A DNA stretch of 26,092 nucleotides. Source: WHSV01 sp050694055 (GTDB lineage Bacteria; Actinomycetota; CADDZG01; WHSQ01). The stretch is from contig JBOGWX010000123.1 of assembly GCA_050694055.1 (NCBI GenBank), positions 1-26,092 of the forward strand, read 5' to 3'. Of this stretch, positions 1-6,035 are shown one piece after another. The position numbers were made by a program, and so were the translations under genes. A model generated the notes under the pieces. The model searched no databases. It worked only from the letters and a program-made list of their open reading frames with translations, and was not told where the DNA came from. The stretch's first letter is position 1. Each line of letters starts with the position of its first letter.

Positions 1-203
1 AGCTGGGCGAGCCACCCGGATTCGACGGGGTCTCGTGCGTCGACTGCGGCAACCGTTTCCGCACCGAGTTCGACCACGTCGAGCCGCGCGCCGCTCGTGG
101 TCCCAGCTCCAACGGCAACCTCGAGCCACGCTGCTGGAGCTGCCACCAGGTCAAGACCAAAGGTGACCGTCGTGCCGGCAAGCTCAGGCCCGCCGAACCC
201 TGA
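1..203 (+). CDS. HNH endonuclease, C-terminal end (partial)
   Basis: The reading frame is open from base 3 and ends at TGA 201-203; the start lies outside the window. The visible 66 residues hold a zinc-knuckle pair (CVDC near residues 12-15 and CWSC near 48-51) around the HNH core EFDHVEPRA, an Asn in the NGNLEP segment and a last His in CHQVKT. This is the classic HNH (beta-beta-alpha metal) nuclease ending, as in the many actinobacterial DUF222/HNH proteins. The catalytic His is the one in FDHVEP, and the paired cysteines bind structural zinc. These proteins cut DNA and are often linked to mobile or defence DNA, but without the N-terminal half the subtype (DUF222, restriction or intron-like) cannot be told. 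It lies next to a truncated VOC gene and a toxin-antitoxin pair, which fits an accessory patch. The domain call is firm; the role is open. Confidence 0.85.
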   Translation, partial: LGEPPGFDGVSCVDCGNRFRTEFDHVEPRAARGPSSNGNLEPRCWSCHQVKTKGDRRAGKLRPAEP

Positions 204-294
204 CGCAGCTTCGTATCGTCAGCGAATCTCAGACTCATGACACTAGCGAGGCGCGAACGCCGTATCAGGGCTGACGCGATTCGCCCCTCAGCTC

Positions 295-543
295 CACGAG
301 GTTTTCGTTCGTCGTCGTCTTGGCCCTCGAACCACGGGCGAGGGGTTTCGCGAGTCGCACATAGCGTTCACTGCGCGCGACCGAGCCGCCGTCCAGGCGT
401 TCTTCGAAGCCGCGGTCGCCGCCGACGCCGAAGTGCTCCACGAGCCTCGGGTCTGGCCCGAGTACCACCCGAACTACTACGGGGCCTTCGTGCGTGACCC
501 CGACGGGAACAACGTCGAGGCTGTGTGCCACACGCCCGAATAG
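295..543 (+). pseudogene. VOC (glyoxalase-fold) protein, 5'-truncated remnant
   Basis: Reading in the frame that ends at TAG 541-543 gives a clear C-terminal half of a vicinal-oxygen-chelate protein. It contains GEGFRESHIAFTARDR, AAVQAFFEAA, then WPEYHPNYYGAFVRDPDGNN and VEAVCH. HIAFTA..R..V..F and YYGAFVRDPDGNNVE are standard VOC beta-strand motifs; the Glu in NNVEAV is the usual metal-ligand position. About 80 residues are family-like, against roughly 125-130 for a full protein, so the first 45 or so are missing. The frame is closed upstream by TAG at 244-246, and no ATG, GTG or TTG lies in frame before the conserved part. The HNH gene ends at 203, so the missing part is not nearby. I read it as a dead gene cut by a deletion or insertion. 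The longer ORFs called here on the minus strand and in another plus frame are shadows of it. Confidence 0.75.
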
Positions 544-632
544 CGTCACATTCTGCTCGATAAAGAGGGCGAGAGCCACGAGGGCGTTCAAGCAGAAACG
601 AACCATGACGCGAAACTCAGCGTCCACATCAT

Positions 633-872
633 GTGAGACATCTGCTCATCGGCTTCGGCGCTAACGCAGTTCTGGCCGGCATCGCCTGTGACACCGATCC
701 ATCTCCGGCGCCGGCCGGGGATCGCGTACCCTCGCAGCCGTCCGTGAGTTCCTCTCCATTCCCCGTCGGGCCCGGGCCCTGCCCATACGAAGACCCCGAG
801 ACCTGCACGAATGCGCGACTGGTGGCCTCATCTTTGATGCCATCCTGCGCATGTGAATCGCATGCGCCATAG
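633..872 (+). CDS. Hypothetical small protein, possible lipoprotein (doubtful)
   Basis: A 79-residue frame from GTG 633 that I do not recognise. It begins with two basic-polar residues and a short hydrophobic run ending in a Cys at residue 19 (VLAGIAC), then a Pro/Ser/Ala-rich stretch and a tail with several Cys. That looks a little like a lipoprotein signal followed by a linker, but the lipobox is poor (Gly at -3, Ile at -2). No ribosome binding site precedes the GTG. It ends in the TAG that is also part of the -10-like sequence of vapB. It may well be chance in GC-rich DNA; I keep it because no better reading of 544-869 exists on either strand. Confidence 0.22.
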   Translation: MRHLLIGFGANAVLAGIACDTDPSPAPAGDRVPSQPSVSSSPFPVGPGPCPYEDPETCTNARLVASSLMPSCACESHAP

Positions 873-875
873 TCT
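870..875 (+). promoter_or_regulatory. Possible -10 box for vapBC, leaderless start
   Basis: TAGTCT fits the actinobacterial TANNNT -10 pattern and lies 5 bases before the ATG at 881. There is no ribosome binding site, so the transcript would begin at or next to the ATG. The short motif occurs by chance often, so this is a suggestion only. Confidence 0.3.
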
Positions 876-880
876 TTGTC

Positions 881-1120
881 ATGAGCAAGATGCTTCAGGT
901 GCGAAATATCCCAGAACGGCTCCATCGGGAGCTTCGCAGGAGAGCAAAGGCTCGCGGACAGACGCTCACCGACTACGTGCAAGAAATCCTCGAACGGGAG
1001 GTCGCCCGGCCCCCGGCGGAGGAGGTCTTCGACCGTATCGAAAGCAGGCGCCCCATCGACCTCGACATCCGCGTCGCCGAGATCATCAAGCAAGAACGCA
1101 CCGAGCGAGAAGCCTCCTGA
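881..1120 (+). CDS. vapB: VapB/FitA-type antitoxin (ribbon-helix-helix)
   Basis: This 79-residue protein starts MSKMLQVRNIPERLHREL and continues with RRRAKARGQTLTDYVQEIL. It is the ribbon-helix-helix DNA-binding fold of FitA/VapB antitoxins: a short beta strand (LQVRNIP), then helix (ERLHRELRRRAKARG), turn, helix (LTDYVQEILEREV). The C-terminal part after about residue 45 is acidic/basic and probably the flexible segment that blocks the toxin active site. Its stop codon overlaps the reading frame of the PIN-domain toxin that follows, so the two are translationally coupled. Antitoxins of this family normally bind their own promoter as part of the toxin complex; that is family knowledge and no operator could be picked out. 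ATG 881 is preferred because the conserved strand begins four residues later. Confidence 0.85.
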   Translation: MSKMLQVRNIPERLHRELRRRAKARGQTLTDYVQEILEREVARPPAEEVFDRIESRRPIDLDIRVAEIIKQERTEREAS

Positions 1121-1518
1121 CAAGTGTTCTCGACGCCTCGGCCACGGTGGAATACCTGATCGGATCCGGGCGGGCGGCGGCTGTTCGTAACGTAGTCCGG
1201 GCTCCAGGCGCGTCGATACACACGCCGGCCCTATGTGACGTGGAGGTCGCCTCGTTGCTTCGTCGCCTTCTGTTACGCAGGATCTTGTCCGAGGACAGGG
1301 CCGCGGAGGTATTGAGGGACTACCTGGATCTCCCGTTGACTCGGCATGGGCATCAAAATCTCCTAGCGCGGGTACTGAGTCTTCGCACCAACTTCTCGGC
1401 CTATGACGCGACCTACATCGCCCTCGCAGAACGCCTCGGAGCAGGCCTGGTAACCGGCGACGAAAGCCTGGCTCGCGCAACGGAGAGTCATCTTGATGTC
1501 CCGCTGGTGCTCATCTGA
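1117..1518 (+). CDS. vapC: VapC-type toxin, PIN-domain ribonuclease
   Basis: The frame encodes a full-length PIN protein of about 133 residues: LTSVLDASATVEYLIG at the start, the CDVEVASLLRR helix, FSAYDATYIALAERL and LVTGDESLARA. Counting from CTG 1117, the acidic metal-binding residues are D6, E43, D97 and D115, all present, so the nuclease centre looks intact. Toxins of this family cut specific RNAs, often tRNAs, when freed from VapB. The frame has no ATG, GTG or TTG between 862 and the conserved LDAS motif; the only candidate is CTG 1117, which overlaps the vapB stop as CTGA. A true CTG start, re-initiation on a non-standard codon, or a sequencing error are all possible. It holds a TTA Leu codon (residue 53), uncommon in such DNA and in keeping with transfer. 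The VapC call is firm; the start is not. Confidence 0.8.
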   Translation: MTSVLDASATVEYLIGSGRAAAVRNVVRAPGASIHTPALCDVEVASLLRRLLLRRILSEDRAAEVLRDYLDLPLTRHGHQNLLARVLSLRTNFSAYDATYIALAERLGAGLVTGDESLARATESHLDVPLVLI

Positions 1519-1537
1519 GGAGCTCCGTGCACTCGCG

Positions 1538-2311
1538 CTAGACCTGAATAGGGGCCTCGAGAATAAGGTGTGCTTCGCCGGTTGATCGATCTTCGACCGA
1601 CATCTCGAACGACTCGAAGTCTCGGGGGTCGCCGGGCAGCGGCCAGTCGACGGTCCACGAATCCGTGTTCTCTTCCGAGATCTGAAAGGTCGCCACCGTG
1701 GTGCGTTCACCGTCCTCGCTCACGAGCTCGAGACGGCAGTACTCATCGCCGGACACCTCGGGGTAGTCCTCGAAGTTGACCCACACGGCGAAGGTGCCGT
1801 CGGGGCGTTCGGTGACGGCACCTTCGACCTCGGGCCATGGCCTGTCGGTCGGCGGGGCGACGAACGTCAGATCGGTGACGGTCTCGCCCGGCTCGTCGTC
1901 TCCGGACAGAGCGAGGAATCCCACGATGAGCAAGCAGGCCGCGAGCGCGGGCGCGAGGTAGGAGGAGGCTCGCTGCCATCGGGTCGGTCCCGGCCTCACC
2001 ACGCCCGCGCGCTCCATCGACTTGTGTTCGAGAAGCACCGGCGGCTCGTGCTCGAGCGGCGCCCGGCGAACCGCTTGCGCCACGGGATCGAGCCCGAGTA
2101 GCGCAAAGACATCGCCTTCGAGATGGTCGGGCGGCTGGTGCTCCAGCGGGGCGCGCGACACGAGGCCGATCACCTTCCGCAGCTCGAGTAGTTCCCGACG
2201 ACACTGCTCGCAGGTAAGGAGGTGGTCTTCCAGGTGAGCGCTGTCCGCGTCGCTCAGCTCTCCCGTGACGAGCGCGGGGAGCTCGATCGTGACGGCGTTA
2301 CATTCGATCAC
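1538..2311 (-). CDS. Membrane anti-sigma factor with zinc-binding N-terminus
   Basis: A 257-residue protein. Residues 4-37 carry the zinc anti-sigma (ZAS) signature: C4, then H30-x3-C34-x2-C37 in HLEDHLLTCEQCRREL. One transmembrane segment lies at about 118-136, placing the N-terminus inside and about 120 residues outside. The outer part is beta-rich (TFAVWVNFEDYPEV, TVATFQIS), resembling anti-sigma-K-type C-terminal domains. Between zinc domain and membrane the motif RAPLEH-x-PP-x2-LE occurs twice (about 53-65 and 83-95), an internal duplication. It starts at GTG 2311, four bases after the sigma-factor stop, with an AGAGG-like site over that stop, so the pair is co-translated. By family it binds and holds the upstream ECF sigma factor at the membrane and releases it on an outside signal, usually through proteolysis. 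The signal is unknown here. Confidence 0.85.
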   Translation of the reverse strand: MIECNAVTIELPALVTGELSDADSAHLEDHLLTCEQCRRELLELRKVIGLVSRAPLEHQPPDHLEGDVFALLGLDPVAQAVRRAPLEHEPPVLLEHKSMERAGVVRPGPTRWQRASSYLAPALAACLLIVGFLALSGDDEPGETVTDLTFVAPPTDRPWPEVEGAVTERPDGTFAVWVNFEDYPEVSGDEYCRLELVSEDGERTTVATFQISEENTDSWTVDWPLPGDPRDFESFEMSVEDRSTGEAHLILEAPIQV

Positions 2312-2314
2312 CTC

Positions 2315-2893
2315 TCACCGCCTTTCCGTTATCCCCAGCTCCGCGAACACCGGTCGTAACGTTCGCAGCCCCTGGTAGAGGCGGGTCTTTACGGTGCCGA
2401 GCGGGATGTCGAGCGCCCGCGCGATCTCTGACTGCGTGAACTGAAGCACGTAGGCGAGATGAATGATTCTCTGCTGTTCGATGGGCAGGTGCTGGACCGC
2501 GGTGGCGATCTGCCATTGCTGCCACGACGACTCCTCGTTCCAGGGCTCGGTCACCAGCGGGACGACCGGATCCTGAACCGGTGTCGGCGTCCGTTGCCGG
2601 GCGCGACCCAGATCCGACGCGACGTTTCTGGCCACGCCGAAGATCCAGGAGCCCGCCGCGCCTTTCGATGGATCGAAGTTGGACGCGCGCCGCCAGATTC
2701 GGAGCGTGACCTCCTGCACGAGTTCCTCCGCGAGAGCCTGGTCGTGTAGCCATCTCATTCCAAGTGTGTAAAGGGGCCGTTCGAAGGCCCGGTATAGCTG
2801 CCGGAGCGCCTCCTCATCGCCACGCGCGACCGCCTCGAGGAGATCCCCCTCCAGGCGACGCTGGGATGCGGATGTCTGCGCTGCGCTTTCCAT
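2315..2893 (-). CDS. ECF-family RNA polymerase sigma factor
   Basis: This 192-residue protein has the two-domain plan of extracytoplasmic-function sigma factors. Region 2 is at about 28-100 (LRQLYRAFERPLYTLGMRWL, ELVQEVTLRIWRRA, GSWIFGVARN) and binds the -10 element and core polymerase. Region 4 is at about 128-182, with a helix-turn-helix ending FTQSEIARALDIPLGTVKTR that reads the -35 element. The linker (about 101-125) is Pro-rich. Length and motifs match SigK/RpoE-like ECF factors. ATG 2893 gives a normal N-terminus. The downstream gene encodes its likely membrane anti-sigma factor, so activity is probably controlled by sequestration. It diverges from the zinc-ribbon gene at 2972 across 78 bases; I saw no convincing ECF-type autoregulatory promoter there. 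Targets cannot be told from the window. Confidence 0.93.
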   Translation of the reverse strand: MESAAQTSASQRRLEGDLLEAVARGDEEALRQLYRAFERPLYTLGMRWLHDQALAEELVQEVTLRIWRRASNFDPSKGAAGSWIFGVARNVASDLGRARQRTPTPVQDPVVPLVTEPWNEESSWQQWQIATAVQHLPIEQQRIIHLAYVLQFTQSEIARALDIPLGTVKTRLYQGLRTLRPVFAELGITERR

Positions 2894-2958
2894 TACCCGC
2901 CCACGGTCTCGATCGGTTGTTCACCCACGCCACCAAGTGTCGCAGAACGACCCGGTGA

Positions 2959-2964
2959 TACGCT
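2959..2964 (+). promoter_or_regulatory. Possible -10 box for the zinc-ribbon gene, leaderless start
   Basis: TACGCT (within TGATACGCT) lies 7 bases before the ATG at 2972, and no ribosome binding site is present. The spacing fits a transcript that begins at the start codon. No clear -35 box is seen. Confidence 0.3.
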
Positions 2965-2971
2965 CGACCGA

Positions 2972-3700
2972 ATGCCGAACGACGTTACGCCCGCCGCGCT
3001 CAGGCGTCTTCTGGATCTCCAAGCCGAGGACACCGCAATCAGGCAACTCGAGACCCGGTGGGCTGCGCTCCCGGAGGCCCAGCAGCTGGCCGAGCTCAAC
3101 GAATCGCTCTCCGAGCTCGAAGCGGATCTCGACATCGCCGGCAAGCAACGAGATGAGATCGAACGCGATCAGTCCCGGCTCGAAGGCGAGATCAGGCTTC
3201 TCGAGGACAAGATCACGCGCGAAGAGCAGCGCATGTTCTCGGGAAGCGTCGCCAACCCCAAAGAGTTGAGCGCGCTCCAGGCCGAAGTCGAGAGCCTCAA
3301 GCGCAGGCACGCGGGCCTGGAGGAATCGTTGCTCGACGTCATGGTCCAGGGCGAGTCGGCCGTCGAGACCTGGCAACGCCTGACGTCCGAGCGTGAGGCC
3401 ACCGCGGCGCGCACCAAGGAACTGGGGGACCAAGTCGCGGAGATCAAGAACGAGATCGACTCGGCCCTCGCCCGGCACCACGAGCAGCGCGCGGCCATGG
3501 CACCGGAGATCCCCGAGAGCGTCCATGAGCTCTACGAGCGACTGCGCGATCAAAAGGGAGGCGTCGGAGCCGCCGCCCTTGTGGGAGGGACCTGCGAGGG
3601 CTGCCATACCAAGCTGCCCAACAAGGAAGTCGAACGACTGCGGGCCGAGGGCGGACTGCAGCGTTGTGACAACTGCCGACGAATCCTCGTCGTCACCTGA
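2972..3700 (+). CDS. Coiled-coil protein with C-terminal C4 zinc ribbon
   Basis: A 242-residue protein. Residues about 10-185 are almost wholly heptad-like and charged, forming a long antiparallel coiled-coil hairpin (CT398-type, older DUF164 family). The C-terminus is a zinc ribbon with C208-x2-C211 and C232-x2-C235 (TCEGCHTKL and RCDNCRRIL). The mycobacterial counterpart is the Rv2229c type, which also sits directly before an RNase HI gene. The molecular role is not well settled; the ribbon suggests nucleic-acid or protein binding. The start at ATG 2972 fits the family N-terminus (LRRLLDLQAEDTAIRQLE). The RNase HI gene starts 37 bases after the stop, so the two are probably one transcript. 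Family call is secure, function not. Confidence 0.88.
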   Translation: MPNDVTPAALRRLLDLQAEDTAIRQLETRWAALPEAQQLAELNESLSELEADLDIAGKQRDEIERDQSRLEGEIRLLEDKITREEQRMFSGSVANPKELSALQAEVESLKRRHAGLEESLLDVMVQGESAVETWQRLTSEREATAARTKELGDQVAEIKNEIDSALARHHEQRAAMAPEIPESVHELYERLRDQKGGVGAAALVGGTCEGCHTKLPNKEVERLRAEGGLQRCDNCRRILVVT

Positions 3701-3737
3701 TGCGAAAAGGGCCCGGCCGGAGCGCGCGAGCGAGGCC

Positions 3738-4223
3738 GTGAGGGCGACCCTGCACGCCGACGGAGGCGCGCGCGGCAATCCCGGACCCGCCGCGATCGGC
3801 GTCGTGTTGCGCGACTCGGCGGGCGCCGATCTCGGTGCCGTCTCCCGGACGATCGGCGAGACCACGAACAACGTTGCCGAGTACAGGGCGGTGATCGAGG
3901 GCCTGAGGCTCGCGCTCGAGCGCGGCGTGACCGATATCGAGGTCCGCCTGGACTCGAAGCTGGTGGTGCACCAGCTCGAAGGCGAGTGGAAGATCAAATC
4001 GGAAGCATTGCGGGGCCTTGCGGTCGAGGCCCGCCGCCTGCTCAACCGTTTCGAGTCGGCCGCGCTCGACCACGTCCCTCGATCCCAGAACGCCGACGCG
4101 GACAAGCTCGTGAATCAAGCTCTGGATGGGGAACTAGTGGACGAGTTGGGGTCTCAGTGGATGCCGCCGGATGACGACGATCGTCCCAAGCCCGGGCCGG
4201 GCCAGACCTCGCTGCTCGATTGA
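3738..4223 (+). CDS. Ribonuclease HI family protein
   Basis: This 161-residue RNase H-fold protein starts at GTG 3738, with AGCGAGG just upstream; no other in-frame start lies between the zinc-ribbon stop and the conserved motif. The four catalytic acids are visible: D8 (HADGGARGNPGP), E48 (NNVAEYRAVIEGL), D72 (VRLDSKLVVHQL) and D122 (NADADKLVNQAL). The enzyme cuts the RNA strand of RNA-DNA hybrids, removing R-loops and primers, with two bound Mg ions. The TNNVAEY and SKLVVHQ motifs place it with the archaeal/actinobacterial type rather than with E. coli RnhA. In mycobacteria the orthologue (Rv2228c) is fused to a CobC-like phosphatase domain; here the protein ends after a 30-residue acidic, Pro-rich tail with no phosphatase. 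A membrane-protein gene follows after 6 bases. Confidence 0.92.
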   Translation: MRATLHADGGARGNPGPAAIGVVLRDSAGADLGAVSRTIGETTNNVAEYRAVIEGLRLALERGVTDIEVRLDSKLVVHQLEGEWKIKSEALRGLAVEARRLLNRFESAALDHVPRSQNADADKLVNQALDGELVDELGSQWMPPDDDDRPKPGPGQTSLLD

Positions 4224-4229
4224 GCCGGC

Positions 4230-4745
4230 ATGCTGCTCTGGCACCTCGGGATCGCGACCGTGATCGTGTACGTCACCCTCGGCCGAAGACGGATCGACTA
4301 CCGCATGATCCTCGTGGGCGCGGTGCTGCCCGACGTCGTCGACGGCGCGCTCGGGCTCTTTTACTTCGACGGGCCGACCGGGCGTTGGATCGCCCACTCG
4401 ATGCTGGCCGCCATGGCCGTCACCGTGGTGATCATTGCGGTTTTCAAGGGACAGCGGCGGCAAAGCCTCTTCGGTTTGGGGGTCGGGTGGTTGCTCCATC
4501 TCGTTGCGGACGGCATGTGGCGGGCACCCCAGACCTTTTTGTGGCCCGCCTTCGGAGGTGAGTTCTCGGACGCGCCAACCGAGCCCTACGGCTGGGACCT
4601 GTTCGCCGACCCCGGCGCGCATCTCTCCACCTGGGGCGGGGAACTGGTGGGACTCGCCGTCCTCGCCTGGTTCTGGGTCGCCTTCCGACTCGGCGAGGAC
4701 GGCAGGCTGCGACTGTTCCTGTCGGATGGTTATCTCCGTCCCTGA
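4230..4745 (+). CDS. DUF457/YdjM-type membrane metal-dependent hydrolase-like protein
   Basis: A 171-residue polytopic membrane protein with about four hydrophobic segments (near 3-17, 58-73, 81-95 and 137-153). Conserved-looking polar residues fall at membrane edges: AVLPDVVDGA (D35, D38), IAHSMLA (H56) and LLHLVADGMW (H90, D94). A GxxLPDxxD motif, then HS, then HxxxD is the pattern of the DUF457/YdjM family, annotated as inner-membrane metal-dependent hydrolases although no reaction is proven for most. The YFWGLF-type end of many members is replaced by an Arg/Asp-rich tail. It starts 6 bases after the RNase HI gene and probably shares its transcript. The cobalamin riboswitch begins about 40 bases after its stop, so it is unlikely to be under B12 control. 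Confidence 0.7.
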   Translation: MLLWHLGIATVIVYVTLGRRRIDYRMILVGAVLPDVVDGALGLFYFDGPTGRWIAHSMLAAMAVTVVIIAVFKGQRRQSLFGLGVGWLLHLVADGMWRAPQTFLWPAFGGEFSDAPTEPYGWDLFADPGAHLSTWGGELVGLAVLAWFWVAFRLGEDGRLRLFLSDGYLRP

Positions 4746-4777
4746 GGTTTTTCCTGTCGCGTTCGTCGCCGGGGAGG

Positions 4778-4783
4778 TAGGCT
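4778..4783 (+). promoter_or_regulatory. Possible -10 box for the B12 operon
   Basis: TAGGCT fits the actinobacterial TANNNT -10 pattern and would place the transcript start near 4790, just before the riboswitch core. The -35 region is not obvious (TGTCGC near 4755-4760 at 17-base spacing). Confidence 0.35.
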
Positions 4784-4784
4784 T

Positions 4785-4905
4785 GGACGGCTGACAAGTC
4801 AATACCCACGCGATGTGCAGGGGGAAGTCCGGTCGAATCCCGGCGCTGTCCCGCAACTGTAGGTGCGAGTCCGCTCGCACGAGCCAGGTCACCCTCGCGT
4901 CGTTG
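4785..4905 (+). promoter_or_regulatory. Cobalamin (adenosylcobalamin-type) riboswitch aptamer
   Basis: The conserved core is easy to see. GGGGGAAGTCCGG at about 4820-4832 is followed by AATCCCGGCGCTGTCCCGC and AACTGTAGG. Then comes a perfect 7-bp variable hairpin (4863-4869 with 4874-4880, loop TCCG), and the B12-box end GAGCCAGGTCACC at 4881-4893. CCGG/CCGG pairing around TCGAAT forms the central stem. This is the Rfam Cobalamin pattern. By family knowledge, bound B12 lowers expression of the genes downstream. All five genes downstream look like a vitamin capture and import system, so the riboswitch identifies B12 as the likely substrate. The 5' and 3' edges given are approximate because the outer helices were folded by eye. 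Confidence 0.92.
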
Positions 4906-4953
4906 GGCTCGATACCTTCGAGGCAGAGGATCGCGAGCCACGGAACGTCTCCG

Positions 4954-4996
4954 TCGCCGACCCCTCGTCTTAGAGGGGTCGAACTGTTTCCGGCGA
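4954..4996 (+). promoter_or_regulatory. Riboswitch expression platform hairpin
   Basis: A perfect 9-bp hairpin, CGACCCCTC (4958-4966), loop GTCTTA, GAGGGGTCG (4973-4981), lies between the aptamer and the first gene. It can be enclosed by TCGCCG (4954-4959) pairing with CGGCGA (4991-4996), which competes for three bases of the inner stem. Only a weak T-rich stretch (AACTGTTTCC) follows, so it may be a weak terminator or may act on translation. The ribosome binding site AGAGAGGAG (5004-5012) lies just after it. Confidence 0.55.
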
Positions 4997-5018
4997 GGAC
5001 CGGAGAGAGGAGTGGGAG

Positions 5019-6035
5019 ATGGTTTCGAGAGGGGCTCGGGTTCTTGCCTGCACGCTCGCCGCGGCGGTCGCGGTTTCGATCGTCCCGGCTTCGGCCGCCA
5101 CCAATGCGGGCCGGGCGCGCACCGCCGCCGGCTACATCGCTCGCCAGCAGAGAGACAACGGTTCGATCGTCGCCTTCTCGGCGTACGGATCGACGGCCGA
5201 CGCGATCGTGGCGCTGGTCGCCGCCCGGCGTGGCGAGAAGCAGATCAAGAGAGCGTTTGGGTTTCTGTCCCGCAAGGTGCGCAACGGAAAGGTATTCAAG
5301 GATCCGGATGTGGGCGTGCTCGGCAAGATCGTGCTCGCGCTCGAGGGCGCCGGGAAAGAGGCGCGCACGTTCGGCGGAAAGAACCTGGTCAAGCGAATCG
5401 CCAAGCTCGAACGACCCAGCGGGCGACTGGGCCGGGGCACCGAGGTGTACAGCCACGCGCTGCTGATTCTGGCCCTCGCCGCCGCGGACAGGAAGGTCTC
5501 GACCAACGCGATCGAGTGGCTGAAGGACGCCCAGTGCGGCGACGGAGGGTGGGCTTTCGACGATCCGCCCGGTCCGAACGACGACGAGCACTGCGAGGAC
5601 ACCACCGACCCGGACGACTTCGTTACCAGCGACTCGAACACGACCTCGAACGCGATCATGGCCCTCGCAGCCGTAGGGGCGGCGGCCGACGACGATCCGT
5701 TCCCGTACCTCGAGACGCTGCGCGACTCACAGGACGGAGGCTGGGGCTACACCGAAGCCTTCTCCGCCACCGACGCCAACTCGACCTCGCTGGTGATACA
5801 GGCTCATCTCGCCGCGGGACGGCAGCTCCCGGCGGGCGCCATGGCGGCGCTCAAGGGCCTTCAAGTGTCGCTCTGCGGCCGTAAGGGCGGCGCGTTCCGC
5901 TTCCTCTACGGCGACTCGAATCCACCCGACCTCGGCGCCACGATCGCGGCCACACCCGCACTGATGAAGAAGCCTCTGCCGCTCGAGCCCTTCAAGGTCA
6001 CCAAGCGCGTCCCGGCGAAGAAGCCGTGCAACTGA
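5019..6035 (+). CDS. Secreted alpha/alpha-barrel repeat protein, transcobalamin alpha-domain-like
   Basis: This 338-residue protein opens with a Sec signal peptide (basic n-region, hydrophobic 9-22, likely cleavage after ASA at residue 26). The mature part is a chain of helical pairs with Gly-Gly-Trp turns of the prenyltransferase/squalene-cyclase (QW-like) repeat type: QQRDNGS (43-49), CGDGGWAF (173-180), SQDGGWGY (237-244) and CGRKGGAF (286-293). Helix pairs such as SNTTSNAIMALAAVGA and ANSTSLVIQAHLAAG follow the turns. Such repeats build an alpha6/alpha6 barrel. A terpene cyclase is unlikely: the protein is exported and there is no proper catalytic context for its DPDD (197-200). The same fold forms the B12-binding alpha domain of transcobalamin and intrinsic factor. 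It is first behind a cobalamin riboswitch and overlaps the DUF4430 gene, so I infer it binds B12 or a precursor outside the cell. ATG 5019 has AGAGAGGAG six bases upstream. No anchor is visible. Confidence 0.82.
   Translation: MVSRGARVLACTLAAAVAVSIVPASAATNAGRARTAAGYIARQQRDNGSIVAFSAYGSTADAIVALVAARRGEKQIKRAFGFLSRKVRNGKVFKDPDVGVLGKIVLALEGAGKEARTFGGKNLVKRIAKLERPSGRLGRGTEVYSHALLILALAAADRKVSTNAIEWLKDAQCGDGGWAFDDPPGPNDDEHCEDTTDPDDFVTSDSNTTSNAIMALAAVGAAADDDPFPYLETLRDSQDGGWGYTEAFSATDANSTSLVIQAHLAAGRQLPAGAMAALKGLQVSLCGRKGGAFRFLYGDSNPPDLGATIAATPALMKKPLPLEPFKVTKRVPAKKPCN

Noticed and set aside
265..627. 120-residue minus-strand frame
   Set aside because: Antisense of the VOC remnant; its hydrophobic start is fortuitous.
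853..1116. Upstream extension of the vapC frame back to ATG 853
   Set aside because: It would read through the whole vapB gene in another frame, giving Arg/Pro-rich sequence unlike any PIN protein.
2921..4105. 394-residue minus-strand open frame opposite zinc ribbon and RNase HI
   Set aside because: Ser/Arg/Leu-rich shadow; catalytic motifs are on the plus strand.
4134..5591. 485-residue minus-strand open frame over the riboswitch region
   Set aside because: It crosses the riboswitch and two well-supported genes antisense; no domain visible.
5019..6035. Squalene-hopene cyclase or other terpene cyclase
   Set aside because: Signal peptide, short length (338 residues versus 600 or more) and B12-riboswitch context; the DPDD at 197-200 is not in a cyclase context.
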